Shown piece by piece: positions 56,205-64,000 of a stretch of 64,000 nt of DNA. The notes beneath the pieces are model-generated. The model was given only the letters and a program-made list of their open reading frames with translations. It made no database searches and was not told the DNA's origin. Source of the stretch: Vibrio stylophorae (GTDB lineage: Bacteria > Pseudomonadota > Gammaproteobacteria > Enterobacterales > Vibrionaceae). Positions within the stretch are counted from its first letter, which is position 1, and every line of letters begins with the position of its first letter. The stretch covers positions 248,001 through 312,000 of the forward strand of contig NZ_CAKLDI010000001.1 in assembly GCF_921293875.1 (NCBI RefSeq), read 5' to 3'. Made by a program: the position numbers and the translations under genes.

Positions 56205-56640
56205 GACGATCCTTGTCGATCACAAAAAAGCTAATCACGGCGCGCCATTTTATGCATCATCTGTGATATGGCTTGCACAAATCCCCTTTTTCTTGAGCGC
56301 TCTGGCGATTTTTTCTTAGAAATTTCTATGGATCTACATCACGTTGTGCAGCATCTCTTATTTATTTTATGCGATGAAATAAATCAAATTGTGCGCTTTG
56401 GCGAAAATTTGCACAGAAGTGATGGGGTAAGCAAAGAAATGCGTCGTGAATAGCGCTTGGATGATGGTTGCACCCTTGGCAGCATGATAATGTGTAGGGA
56501 TATTGTTGATAGATAACAAAAGGATAGGTTGTCTATTCTATTGTTAAGTTGGGTGTTTATGAAAATGAAACACTGCATTCAGCAATTGATTGAGTGGATT
56601 ACACTAAACAGTTTCAATATTTTGGCATTCAGGATGAATT
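56205..56640. other. Intergenic region between the lipoprotein gene and serC, no gene called
   Basis: 436 bases between divergent genes. It should hold the promoters of both. The serC ribosome site AGGA lies at 56631-56634. A 32-codon frame starting at 56559 overlaps the serC start and has no ribosome site, so it is not called. A loose repeat of TTGTTGATAGA and TCTATTGTTAA (about 56501-56547) is the only dyad-like element. Confidence 0.6.
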
Positions 56641-57780
56641 ATGACGCCGCAAATTAAGCCCGCGAACCCCAACTTTTCTTCTGGCCCATGTGCTAAACGC
56701 CCTGGCTATCAGCTTGCAAATCTCAGTACTGAGACACTTGGCCGCTCACATCGTGCTGCGATTGGTAAAAACGCGCTGGAAAAAGCGATTGTGGATACCA
56801 AAACCATTCTTGGCATTCCCGATGACTACCGTGTCGGTATTGTGCCTGCATCTGATACCGGTGCCATGGAGATGGCCATGTGGTCCATGCTCGGTGAGCG
56901 TCCTGTGGATGTTTGTGCGTGGGAAGCATTTGGCCAAGAGTGGCTGACTGATATCACCAAGCAGTTACAACTCAAAGATGTACGCAGTTTCCTTGCTGAT
57001 TATGGTCAGATTCCAGCGTTAGAGCAGACCGATCCAAATCACGATATCGTCTTTACTTTTAACGGCACCACATCAGGCGTTCGTGTACCGCATTGCGATT
57101 GGATTGCTGATGATCGCCAAGGTTTAACGATTTGCGATGCAACTTCCGCTGTTTTTGCCATGGAGATGCCTTGGCACAAACTGGATGTGATCACCTTTAG
57201 TTGGCAAAAAGTACTGGGTGGTGAAGGCGCACACGGGATGTTGATTTTGAGCCCGCGCGCGGTTGCTCGTTTGGAGTCTTATACCCCAAGCTGGCCAATG
57301 CCAAAGATTTTCCGCTTGGCCAAAGGTGGCAAGTTAATGGAAGGGATCTTTGAAGGCTCCACCATCAATACACCATCAATGCTTTGCGTGGCCGATTACC
57401 AAGATGCGCTAGATTGGGTGCAATCCATGGGCGGTTTACAAGCCGCAATCGCGAAATCAAAAGCCAACCTTGCGGTGCTGGAAGATTTTATCGCTCGAAC
57501 GCCGTGGATCGATTTTCTCGCGCAAGATGCCAGCATTCGCTCAAATACCAGTGTGTGCTTGAGTCTGGATTTAACGCCAGATCAGGTGAAAGCGCTGATT
57601 AAGCTACTGGCTGAGCACAAGGTTGCCTTTGATGTGGGCGCTTATCGAGATGCACCCGCAGGGCTTCGAATTTGGTGCGGTAGCACAGTCGAAGCGAGCG
57701 ATTTAAAAGCGCTGCTACCATGGCTCGAATGGGGATACCAACAAGTCAAAACCCCAGCCACTGCAGAAGCTCAAGCATAA
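56641..57780 (+). CDS. serC: Phosphoserine aminotransferase, archaeal/alphaproteobacterial type
   Basis: 379 residues. It transfers the amino group of glutamate to 3-phosphohydroxypyruvate to make phosphoserine. The fold is class V aminotransferase. The PLP lysine is Lys190 in [14 protein letters not shown]. The N-terminus [17 protein letters not shown] and the segment [16 protein letters not shown] are those of the longer SerC group first known from methanogens and alphaproteobacteria, and unlike the 360-residue enterobacterial SerC. It is paired with serA downstream but a strong terminator separates them. Confidence 0.88.
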   Translation: MTPQIKPANPNFSSGPCAKRPGYQLANLSTETLGRSHRAAIGKNALEKAIVDTKTILGIPDDYRVGIVPASDTGAMEMAMWSMLGERPVDVCAWEAFGQEWLTDITKQLQLKDVRSFLADYGQIPALEQTDPNHDIVFTFNGTTSGVRVPHCDWIADDRQGLTICDATSAVFAMEMPWHKLDVITFSWQKVLGGEGAHGMLILSPRAVARLESYTPSWPMPKIFRLAKGGKLMEGIFEGSTINTPSMLCVADYQDALDWVQSMGGLQAAIAKSKANLAVLEDFIARTPWIDFLAQDASIRSNTSVCLSLDLTPDQVKALIKLLAEHKVAFDVGAYRDAPAGLRIWCGSTVEASDLKALLPWLEWGYQQVKTPATAEAQA

Positions 57781-57796
57781 AAACAATATCTATTTT

Positions 57797-57824
57797 CAGC
57801 GCTCATTTGAGCGCTGTTTTTTTT
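57797..57824 (+). terminator. Strong intrinsic terminator between serC and serA
   Basis: CAGCGCTCA (57797-57805) and TGAGCGCTG (57808-57816) form a perfect 9-bp stem around TT, with T8 at 57817-57824. It lies 17 bases after the serC stop and 37 bases before the serA start. Confidence 0.92.
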
Positions 57825-57860
57825 CCAAATCCAATCACTGAAACAACACAAGGATGTGCC

Positions 57861-59075
57861 ATGTACCGCATTCAAACATACAACCAAATAGCGCCCATAG
57901 GATTGGCGCAGCTTCCCTATGATCAATTTGATATTGGCAATGAACAGGCTGATCCGCACGCGATTTTATTGCGCAGTCATCAGCTGACTACTGCGCAGTG
58001 TGGTCCAGCGCTGCTCGCCGTTGCGCGTGCAGGTGCGGGAACCAATAACGTGCCCGTAGCTGAGTGCACAGAGCAAGGGGTGGTGGTGTTTAATACCCCC
58101 GGCGCTAATGCAAATGCGGTGAAAGAGCTGGTGCTCAGTGCGCTGCTGATGGGTTGTCGCGGTATTGCAGAAGGGATGCAATATGTACAGCAACATGCTG
58201 CTGATGACGACCTTGCCGCGCAGCTGGAAGCGCAAAAAAAACGTTTTAAAGGTGTGGAGTTACAAGGCAAAACCTTAGGGGTTATCGGCCTTGGTGCGAT
58301 CGGTGCTAGTGTCGCTGCTTGCGCGCTTGATTTGGGGATGAATGTGGTGGGTTATGATCCCGCGATTTCGGTGGATGCGGCATGGCGCTTGCCAAGTGCC
58401 GTGGCGCGAATGGAAAGCCTTGAAGCGCTGCTTACTCGTGCGGACTTTATTACCCTACACATTCCAGCACTGCCGAGCACCATTGGTTTACTTAACCAAG
58501 AGAAGCTTGCTTATCTTAAACCTGGCGCGGTGCTGGTCAATTTTGCGCGTGGTAGCGTGGTGGATAATCATGCGGTGTTACAAGCGCTCAATGAGGGACG
58601 ATTGAGCAAATATATCAGTGACTTTCCTGCGCCTGATTTATTGGAACATGAGCAAGTGCTGTTATTGCCGCATTTAGGCGCCAGTACCCAAGAAGCCGAA
58701 GATAATTGTGCGGCGATGGCGGCAAGCCAGCTGGCGGAGTTTTTGCGTTTTGGCAATATCACTAACTCAGTGAATTTTCCGGTGACGCAATTATCATCAA
58801 GCACGGGTTATCGACTCACATTTGCCAATCGTAATGTGCCCGGCGTGCTGGGGGACGTATTATCCATTTTGGCTGAATACTCAGTGAACGTGACAGATAT
58901 GATCAATAAAAGTCGCGATCAAGTCGCCTATAACATTCTCGATACTGATGGTCCTTTAACGGATGCGATGCTTGAACGTATTCAGGCGCTTGAAGCAGTG
59001 GTCAAGGTGCGTTATTTACCGACCCAAGCCGCGATGGCCACAGAGCAAGAAGTAGAAGAGAGCGCAACGGCTTGA
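57861..59075 (+). CDS. serA: D-3-phosphoglycerate dehydrogenase (ACT-domain type)
   Basis: 404 residues from ATG 57861 with AAGGATG upstream; the frame is open to 57720 but crosses the terminator. It oxidises 3-phosphoglycerate to 3-phosphohydroxypyruvate with NAD. The Rossmann motif is LGVIGLGAIGASVAACALDL (about residues 137-156). The catalytic Arg is in VNFARGSVVDN (about 224-234) and the His in LPHLGASTQEAEDN (about 270-283). A C-terminal ACT domain (about 318-390) starts YRLTFANRNVPGVLGDVLSI and would bind serine. In Vibrio the housekeeping serA normally lies next to rpiA; rpiA is absent here, so this may be a second copy. Confidence 0.92.
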   Translation: MYRIQTYNQIAPIGLAQLPYDQFDIGNEQADPHAILLRSHQLTTAQCGPALLAVARAGAGTNNVPVAECTEQGVVVFNTPGANANAVKELVLSALLMGCRGIAEGMQYVQQHAADDDLAAQLEAQKKRFKGVELQGKTLGVIGLGAIGASVAACALDLGMNVVGYDPAISVDAAWRLPSAVARMESLEALLTRADFITLHIPALPSTIGLLNQEKLAYLKPGAVLVNFARGSVVDNHAVLQALNEGRLSKYISDFPAPDLLEHEQVLLLPHLGASTQEAEDNCAAMAASQLAEFLRFGNITNSVNFPVTQLSSSTGYRLTFANRNVPGVLGDVLSILAEYSVNVTDMINKSRDQVAYNILDTDGPLTDAMLERIQALEAVVKVRYLPTQAAMATEQEVEESATA

Positions 59076-59115
59076 AAGGGCGTTTCACCTTCTCAGTGAG
59101 CGTCTTTCTTTCTGT

Positions 59116-59143
59116 AAAAACCAGCACACAGTGCTGGTTTTTG
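59116..59143 (+). terminator. Intrinsic terminator of serA
   Basis: AAAAACCAGCAC and GTGCTGGTTTTT form a 12-bp stem around ACA. Confidence 0.9.
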
Positions 59144-59209
59144 TTGGCTTGAATCTGCCTTGATGTTTTATTAACCTCAAGGGAAATCATAATATTTTGT
59201 GATGAGGCC

Positions 59210-60118
59210 ATGGCGCAGCTCAATCCGATCTGGTTACAAACCTTTCAAACTTTGGTCGAACTAGGCCATTTCACACAAACAGCGCAGCAGCTCAATATGA
59301 CGCAGCCAGGCGTCAGCCAGCATATTCAAAAGCTTGAGCAAGCCTGCGGGCAGAGCTTGATTAGCCGTTTTGGTAAACGCTTTGAGCTGACTGAAGCGGG
59401 GCGGTTGGTGTATCAATATGCCTGCCAATTCAAACAACAACAGGCCAGCTTACTTGCATCGTTAGCGCAAGATGACCCTTGGCAAGGTGAATGCCGTTTA
59501 GATTGCTCCGGTTCATTGGCTTTACTTCTTTACCCGCAATGCTTAGCACAGCAAAAACTACAGCCAGGTTGGTCTGTATCCATTGAGGCTGCGCCTAACG
59601 AGCGTATTTTGCAGCGTATTGAAGCCGGTTTATCCCATGTTGGTATTGTCAGTTATTGTCCTGCGCCCAGTCAGTTTTATGCTGAGTCCATCGCCAGCCA
59701 AACCCTTTGCTTGGTGCTGCCAGCAAGTTTTGCCAAGCAAGCGATTAATGCCTCGGTGCTGCATCAGATTGGTGTGGTGCAGCATCCTGATTTGGCGCAC
59801 TATCTGAATCGATATATGGAGCTGTGCGGCGATGATGCGTTAAGTCATGTGCAATTTCAGGATTTAAAAGTGACCAGTCGAATCAACCAAATTGGTCAAA
59901 TTCTACTGCCTGTGCTATTGGGATTGGGTTTTACCGTTTTACCCTACAGCGCGGTTTTGGCTTGTCCATATCGTGAGGATTTGCTGATCCATCAAGCGCC
60001 CAATCCGGTGTTGGAGTCTTTATATTGGGTACAGAAACGAAATCGCCAATTGCCGAAACGTTATGATTCGCTGAAACATTTGGTAGAACGGAGTCTATCG
60101 CCGCTGAGCACAGGCTAG
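59210..60118 (+). CDS. LysR-family transcriptional regulator downstream of serC-serA
   Basis: 302 residues. The winged helix-turn-helix occupies about 1-62 with IWLQTFQTLVELGHFTQTAQ then QLNMTQPGVSQHIQKLEQ. The effector domain has a short, rather hydrophobic spacing and ends LSPLSTG. The ligand is unknown. It lies 134 bases downstream of serA on the same strand, behind the serA terminator, so it is a separate unit; a role in serine or amino acid genes is only a guess from position. GAGG ribosome site. Confidence 0.85.
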   Translation: MAQLNPIWLQTFQTLVELGHFTQTAQQLNMTQPGVSQHIQKLEQACGQSLISRFGKRFELTEAGRLVYQYACQFKQQQASLLASLAQDDPWQGECRLDCSGSLALLLYPQCLAQQKLQPGWSVSIEAAPNERILQRIEAGLSHVGIVSYCPAPSQFYAESIASQTLCLVLPASFAKQAINASVLHQIGVVQHPDLAHYLNRYMELCGDDALSHVQFQDLKVTSRINQIGQILLPVLLGLGFTVLPYSAVLACPYREDLLIHQAPNPVLESLYWVQKRNRQLPKRYDSLKHLVERSLSPLSTG

Positions 60119-60131
60119 GTCTAGCAGATAC

Positions 60132-60160
60132 AAAAAACGCAGCCAAAGGCTGCGTTTAAA
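60132..60160 (-). terminator. Terminator of the tRNA-Ile gene (also end of the LysR gene)
   Basis: AAACGCAGCC and GGCTGCGTTT pair around AAA. The A6 run on the left gives U6 for minus-strand transcripts from the tRNA gene; the plus-strand T run is short. Confidence 0.82.
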
Positions 60161-60163
60161 AGA

Positions 60164-60239
60164 TGGTGGCCCCTGACAGACTTGAACTGTCGACCAAGCG
60201 ATTATGAGTCGCCTGCTCTAACCACTGAGCTAAGGGGCC
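60164..60239 (-). tRNA. ileX: tRNA-Ile2 (CAU anticodon, lysidine-dependent)
   Basis: 76 bases including an encoded CCA end. The minus-strand sequence starts GGCCCCTTAGCTCAGTGG and pairs with AGGGGCC to form the 7-bp acceptor stem, with discriminator A. The D arm (GCTC/GAGC), anticodon arm with loop CTCATAA, and T arm (GACAG/CTGTC around TTCAAGT) all fold. The anticodon is CAT, but the body matches E. coli ileX and not initiator or elongator Met tRNA, so C34 should be modified to lysidine by TilS to read AUA. The place beside rpoD is the same as in E. coli. Confidence 0.93.
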
Positions 60240-60394
60240 AAGGCTGCCGATTATAGGTGATTTGATGCAAAAGTGTCTAGCTTGATTCGACTCTGAGCGC
60301 TTGTTTTTTCAGCAATTAAATAAAAATGCTGCTATCCCTTTTGGTCGTCACTGTTCTTCGTTTTATTGCTAACTGCTTCATATGCATCAAATAA

Positions 60395-60424
60395 TAAAAA
60401 AGCCGCACTGAATGCGGCTTTTTA
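60395..60424 (-). terminator. Intrinsic terminator of rpoD
   Basis: AAAAAGCCGCA and TGCGGCTTTTT form an 11-bp stem around CTGAA. U6 follows on the minus strand. Confidence 0.9.
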
Positions 60425-60446
60425 AATTGCAGATCACTGGCGCGGA

Positions 60447-62303
60447 TTATTCATCCAAGAAGCTGCGAAGAACTTCTGAGCGGCTTGGGTGACGCAATTT
60501 ACGCAGTGCTTTGGCTTCGATCTGACGAATACGCTCACGTGTTACATCAAATTGTTTACCAACCTCTTCCAAGGTGTGGTCGGTATTCATATCGATACCG
60601 AAACGCATACGTAGTACTTTGGCTTCACGTGGTGTAAGGCCTGCCAATACTTCGTGCGTTGCCATGCGAAGACTGCTTGCAGTGGCTGCATCAACAGGCA
60701 ATTCAAGCGTGGTGTCTTCGATAAAGTCACCTAGATGCGAATCTTCATCATCACCAATTGGTGTTTCCATGGAGATAGGCTCTTTGGCGATCTTCAGCAC
60801 TTTACGAATTTTATCTTCTGGCATTTGCATGCGCTCTGCCAGCTCTTCCGGTAGTGGTTCACGACCCATCTCTTGCAGCATCTGACGAGAGATGCGGTTC
60901 AATTTGTTGATGGTTTCGATCATATGAACCGGAATACGAATGGTACGTGCCTGATCCGCAATGGAGCGCGTGATCGCCTGGCGGATCCACCAAGTTGCAT
61001 AGGTTGAGAATTTGTAACCACGACGGTATTCAAATTTATCAACTGCTTTCATCAAGCCGATGTTACCTTCTTGGATAAGATCCAAGAATTGTAGGCCACG
61101 GTTGGTGTATTTCTTGGCAATCGAAATAACCAGACGCAAGTTTGCTTCAACCATCTCTTTCTTCGCACGGCGTGCTTTTGCTTCACCGATAGACATGCGA
61201 CGGTTGATGTCTTTGATTCGCTCAATTGGCAAACCAGTTTCTTGCTCAATTTGTGCAAGTTTCGCAATGCAGCGTTTAACTTCTTCTTCAACGCCGTTGA
61301 GTTTCTCAACAAAAGGTTTACCTGTGGCAACCGCTGCGTCGAACCATGACTCAGAAGACTCGTTACCAGTGAATAGGCTAACGAAGGTTTTCTTCGGCAT
61401 TTTGCATTGTTCAACACACATGCGCAGAATCAGACGTTCTTGAGTACGAACACGATCCATCATGTCACGCATTGAGCCAACAAGGTGATCAAACTGTTTT
61501 GGCACCAAGCGGAACTGTTTGAAGATTTCAGACAGCTCTGCAATTGCAGTTTCAGACGCTTTATCAAAACGACCTTTGGCTTCGATAGCAGAGTGCATTA
61601 CGGTGTAGCTTTGACGAAGCTCAGCGAATTTTTCGCGTGCTAGCTCAGGATCGATGCCGGTATCTTCGTCATCGCTGTCATCATCATCGCCATCTTCGTC
61701 TTCGTCGTCATCAAGATCTTCATCTTCATCTTCAAGATCTTTGCCACTAAGCTCAGAGCCGATGTGCGTTGCGGTCGGTGCTGATGTTTCGTCAGCATTT
61801 GGATCGACAAAGCCAGAGATAATGTCAGTAAGACGCGCTTCTTCTGCTTCAACTTTATCGAATAGTTCAAGCAAGTGAGCGATGGCGCCAGGATATTCAG
61901 CAACAGAGCACTGAACTTGGTTGATGCCGTCTTCAATACGTTTGGCGATGTCAATTTCGCCTTCACGAGTCAGTAGTTCGACGGTACCCATTTCGCGCAT
62001 ATACATGCGTACTGGGTCCGTGGTGCGACCAATTTCTGATTCAACGCTTGAAAGGGCCTGCGCTGCAGCTTCCACCGCGTCCTCATCGGCAACGGTTTCA
62101 GACATCATCAAATCATCGGCATCTGGGGCTTGTTCAACTACTTGAATGCCCATGTCGTTGATCATCTGAATGATGTCTTCGATCTGATCGGAATCGACAA
62201 TATCTTCTGGAAGATGGTCGTTAACTTCAGCGTATGTTAGATAGCCTTGCTCTTTACCCTTGGCGACAAGAAGTTTGAGCTGAGACTGAGGGCTTTGCTC
62301 CAT
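60447..62303 (-). CDS. rpoD: RpoD, primary sigma-70 factor
   Basis: 618 residues. RpoD directs RNA polymerase to housekeeping promoters. Region 1.1 starts at the N-terminus ([20 protein letters not shown]). A non-conserved insert between regions 1.2 and 2 carries a run of about 25 Asp and Glu residues (about 195-222), as in other gammaproteobacteria. Region 2 has [20 protein letters not shown] for the -10, and region 4 has [20 protein letters not shown] for the -35, followed by the [11 protein letters not shown] tail. It lies 93 bases after dnaG, the conserved rpsU-dnaG-rpoD macromolecular synthesis operon. Confidence 0.98.
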   Translation of the reverse strand: MEQSPQSQLKLLVAKGKEQGYLTYAEVNDHLPEDIVDSDQIEDIIQMINDMGIQVVEQAPDADDLMMSETVADEDAVEAAAQALSSVESEIGRTTDPVRMYMREMGTVELLTREGEIDIAKRIEDGINQVQCSVAEYPGAIAHLLELFDKVEAEEARLTDIISGFVDPNADETSAPTATHIGSELSGKDLEDEDEDLDDDEDEDGDDDDSDDEDTGIDPELAREKFAELRQSYTVMHSAIEAKGRFDKASETAIAELSEIFKQFRLVPKQFDHLVGSMRDMMDRVRTQERLILRMCVEQCKMPKKTFVSLFTGNESSESWFDAAVATGKPFVEKLNGVEEEVKRCIAKLAQIEQETGLPIERIKDINRRMSIGEAKARRAKKEMVEANLRLVISIAKKYTNRGLQFLDLIQEGNIGLMKAVDKFEYRRGYKFSTYATWWIRQAITRSIADQARTIRIPVHMIETINKLNRISRQMLQEMGREPLPEELAERMQMPEDKIRKVLKIAKEPISMETPIGDDEDSHLGDFIEDTTLELPVDAATASSLRMATHEVLAGLTPREAKVLRMRFGIDMNTDHTLEEVGKQFDVTRERIRQIEAKALRKLRHPSRSEVLRSFLDE

Positions 62304-62396
62304 AGACGATATCCAACTTATGATCTGAGTGAAGAATGTAGTATGCGGAAACGCAAACTGCCAATTATAACAAATTGCAAAAATCTTGGCTATGTT

Positions 62397-64000
62397 TTAG
62401 TCGGGACGATTCAGTATAAGTAGCTGTAATTCCCGCCGTTCATCGGTTGATAAACCGACCTGTCGCTCTTTCGCCTGCAATTGTTCAATTTGTCGTATGA
62501 CGCATTGGTTAAACACTTTATCCAATGCATCGATAAATACTGTGGTCACGGTGTCATCATCAGTACTGAGTTCCCAACTATTGAGTCGCTTAATCAGCTG
62601 TTCATTGGGGTGACCGCGCCAATGCTCTAGCAATTGGCCTGTGCTGATATTGGGGCGTGATAAACAAAATTCAACCAGCTCAAGCAATAAATCTGTGCCC
62701 GGCATGCCTGAATCTTCCAGCGCCTCGACCCCTTCGGTGTATTGCACCAAATCAGGATTTTGAATCAGCAAGGCGATGGCAATACGCATGGGGGTGCGTT
62801 TAATGCTAGGTAAGGCTTGCTGTTGTTTGGCTTGTGGCCGTTTACTAAACAAACGATCCACTTGATAGCTTTCATTGATCCCTAATTTTTTGCCTAAGGT
62901 GTCGCGCAAGTATAGCTGCAAGGTTTGCCCTGGGATCTTTTCGATCAAGGGAACGGCTAACGTGGTGAGCTTGGCTTGTCCTTCGCGTGAGCTAACGTCG
63001 ACCTGCTTTAGCAAGCTTTGAAATAGGAAATCACTGAGCGGCATGGCTTGCTGCACTTGTCGCTCAAAGGCATCTTTGCCGTGCTGACGAATATAGCTAT
63101 CCGGATCTTCGCCATCAGGGAGGAACATAAATTTCAGTTGGCGGCCGTCATTAAGTTGTGGCAGCGCTTGCTCCATGGCACGCCAAGCCGCTTCACGACC
63201 GGCGCTATCGCCGTCATAGCAGCACACCACGGTATCGGTTTGGCGAAATAGCGTTTGCATATGATCGCCTGTGGTTGAGGTGCCCAAAGAGGCTACGGCA
63301 TAGTCGACGCCAAATTGCGCCAAAGCCACTACATCCATATAACCTTCCACCACCAAAACTTGGTTTGGCTGGCGATGGCGTTGCATCACTTCATAAAGGC
63401 CGTAGAGTTCACGTCCTTTATGAAAGATCGGGGTTTCAGGGGAGTTGAGGTATTTGGGTTTTTCATCGCCCAAAACTCGGCCGCCAAAGGCGATGGTGCG
63501 GCCACGGCGATCGCGAATGGGGAACATGACACGACCACGAAAACGATCGTAGCGGCGCTTTTGATCGTTTTCGATCAACATTCCGCACTCAACCAATGCA
63601 GATTCACGCTCAGCATCTTGGCCAAAGCGGCGTTTGACTAATTCCCATTCATCGGCGATATAGCCAATGCCAAATTGCTGACAAATCTCACCGCTGAGAC
63701 CACGGTTTTTGAGATAGTCGATGGCGTGTTGACCGCTAGGTTGGCGCAGTTGCTGCTGATAAAATTGCGCAATGCTGGCCATGAGATCATAACGATCACG
63801 TTTGATCGCAGGTTGCGATCCTTGCCCCTGTTCGCGTGGCACTTCCATACCGCATTGGCTGGCAAGCTCTTCAATAGCATCAACAAACTCAAGTCTGTCG
63901 TACTCCATGATGAAATCGATGGCATTACCATGCACACCACAGCCAAAGCAATGGTAGAACTGCTTTTCAGGACTGACGCTAAAAGAGGGGGTTTTTTCGT
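62397..64000 (-). CDS. dnaG: DnaG primase, truncated by the window edge
   Basis: The reading frame runs off the right end of the window, so the N-terminus is missing; about 534 residues are visible. An internal ATG at 63935 is not the start, because the frame continues upstream through PEKQFYHCFGCGVHGN, the end of the CHC2 zinc-binding domain. DnaG makes the RNA primers for replication. The TOPRIM core is complete: VVEGYMDVVALAQFGVDYAV (Glu at the metal site) and CCYDGDSAGREAAWRA. The C-terminal DnaB-binding domain ends with LLILNRPD. It is followed by rpoD after 93 bases. Confidence 0.97.
   Translation of the reverse strand, partial: EKTPSFSVSPEKQFYHCFGCGVHGNAIDFIMEYDRLEFVDAIEELASQCGMEVPREQGQGSQPAIKRDRYDLMASIAQFYQQQLRQPSGQHAIDYLKNRGLSGEICQQFGIGYIADEWELVKRRFGQDAERESALVECGMLIENDQKRRYDRFRGRVMFPIRDRRGRTIAFGGRVLGDEKPKYLNSPETPIFHKGRELYGLYEVMQRHRQPNQVLVVEGYMDVVALAQFGVDYAVASLGTSTTGDHMQTLFRQTDTVVCCYDGDSAGREAAWRAMEQALPQLNDGRQLKFMFLPDGEDPDSYIRQHGKDAFERQVQQAMPLSDFLFQSLLKQVDVSSREGQAKLTTLAVPLIEKIPGQTLQLYLRDTLGKKLGINESYQVDRLFSKRPQAKQQQALPSIKRTPMRIAIALLIQNPDLVQYTEGVEALEDSGMPGTDLLLELVEFCLSRPNISTGQLLEHWRGHPNEQLIKRLNSWELSTDDDTVTTVFIDALDKVFNQCVIRQIEQLQAKERQVGLSTDERRELQLLILNRPD

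Noticed and set aside
56559-56657. 32-codon frame overlapping the serC start, a possible leader peptide
   Set aside because: No ribosome site, no run of regulatory codons (Ser, Gly or Cys), and serC has a good site of its own.
60164-60239. tRNA-Met reading of the CAT anticodon tRNA
   Set aside because: The body, acceptor stem and position beside rpoD match the lysidine-modified tRNA-Ile2 (ileX), not elongator or initiator Met tRNA.
61640-61760. Acidic low-complexity run in rpoD
   Set aside because: An Asp/Glu-rich stretch is normal in the non-conserved region of gammaproteobacterial RpoD.

Overview
The window is a contiguous piece of a gammaproteobacterial chromosome and is almost all core genome. 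The gene neighbourhoods are those of Vibrionaceae: zur, dusA-pspG, dnaB-alr and pgi lie close together; a leuO-type regulator sits beside an MJ1255/VC2487-family glycosyltransferase, a long-chain acyl-CoA ligase and ilvIH; and dnaG-rpoD-tRNA-Ile(CAU) closes the window. The genus cannot be fixed from sequence alone; moderate base composition and a halophile-like transporter set would suit a marine or saline Vibrionaceae member. I saw no insertion sequence, prophage, integron, rRNA operon or CRISPR array.

Layout. 0-15 kb: a membrane protein with cysteine pairs, mutT, a 21-codon peptide cassette, zur, a CheX-like gene, a LysE exporter, dusA-pspG, two outer-membrane beta-barrel genes, dnaB-alr, two tandem paralogous secreted proteins, yjbQ, pgi, a hairpin-rich intergenic repeat, and divergent epmB/efp. 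15-30 kb: almost the whole sulfate assimilation pathway in two operons, cysJIH and cysG-cysD-cysN-SLC13 transporter-cysC-cysQ. They are separated by two small DUF4870-like membrane proteins, fklB, a ytfB/oapA-like gene and elaA. 30-43 kb: a PAP2 phosphatase/glycosyltransferase pair, leuO-like regulator, acyl-CoA ligase, a divergent LysR/MATE pair, ilvIH, a GntR regulator and pykF. 43-50 kb: sstT, a secreted chitin-active LPMO, a four-gene phospholipid operon (CDP-alcohol transferase, CdsA-like, PlsC-like, DedA/YqaA-like membrane protein) and tcyP. 50-56 kb, minus strand: yceI with cytochrome b561, a voltage-gated sodium channel, a YejM/LapC-like envelope hydrolase and a PDZ-type lipoprotein. 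56-64 kb: an archaeal/alphaproteobacterial-type serC with a second-type serA and a LysR gene, then tRNA-Ile2, rpoD and the truncated dnaG.

How the genes work together. Sulfate uptake (SLC13), activation (CysDN, CysC), reduction (CysH, CysJI, with siroheme from CysG) and PAP removal (CysQ) are covered within 15 kb, and TcyP adds cystine import. Serine, the carbon precursor of cysteine, is served by the serC/serA pair. Several genes act on envelope lipids: the phospholipid operon, the PAP2/glycosyltransferase pair, the YejM-like protein and the acyl-CoA ligase.

No unmistakably new multi-gene defence or mobile system is present. The best leads are the tandem secreted-protein cassettes at 9.3-10.4 kb, the phospholipid operon whose CDP-alcohol transferase has Asn at two of four metal-ligand positions, the YejM-like protein with an intact metal site, the 21-residue peptide cassette, the terminator inside serC-serA, and a candidate small RNA between ilvH and the GntR gene. 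All functions come from reading the sequence and recalling families; no search was run.
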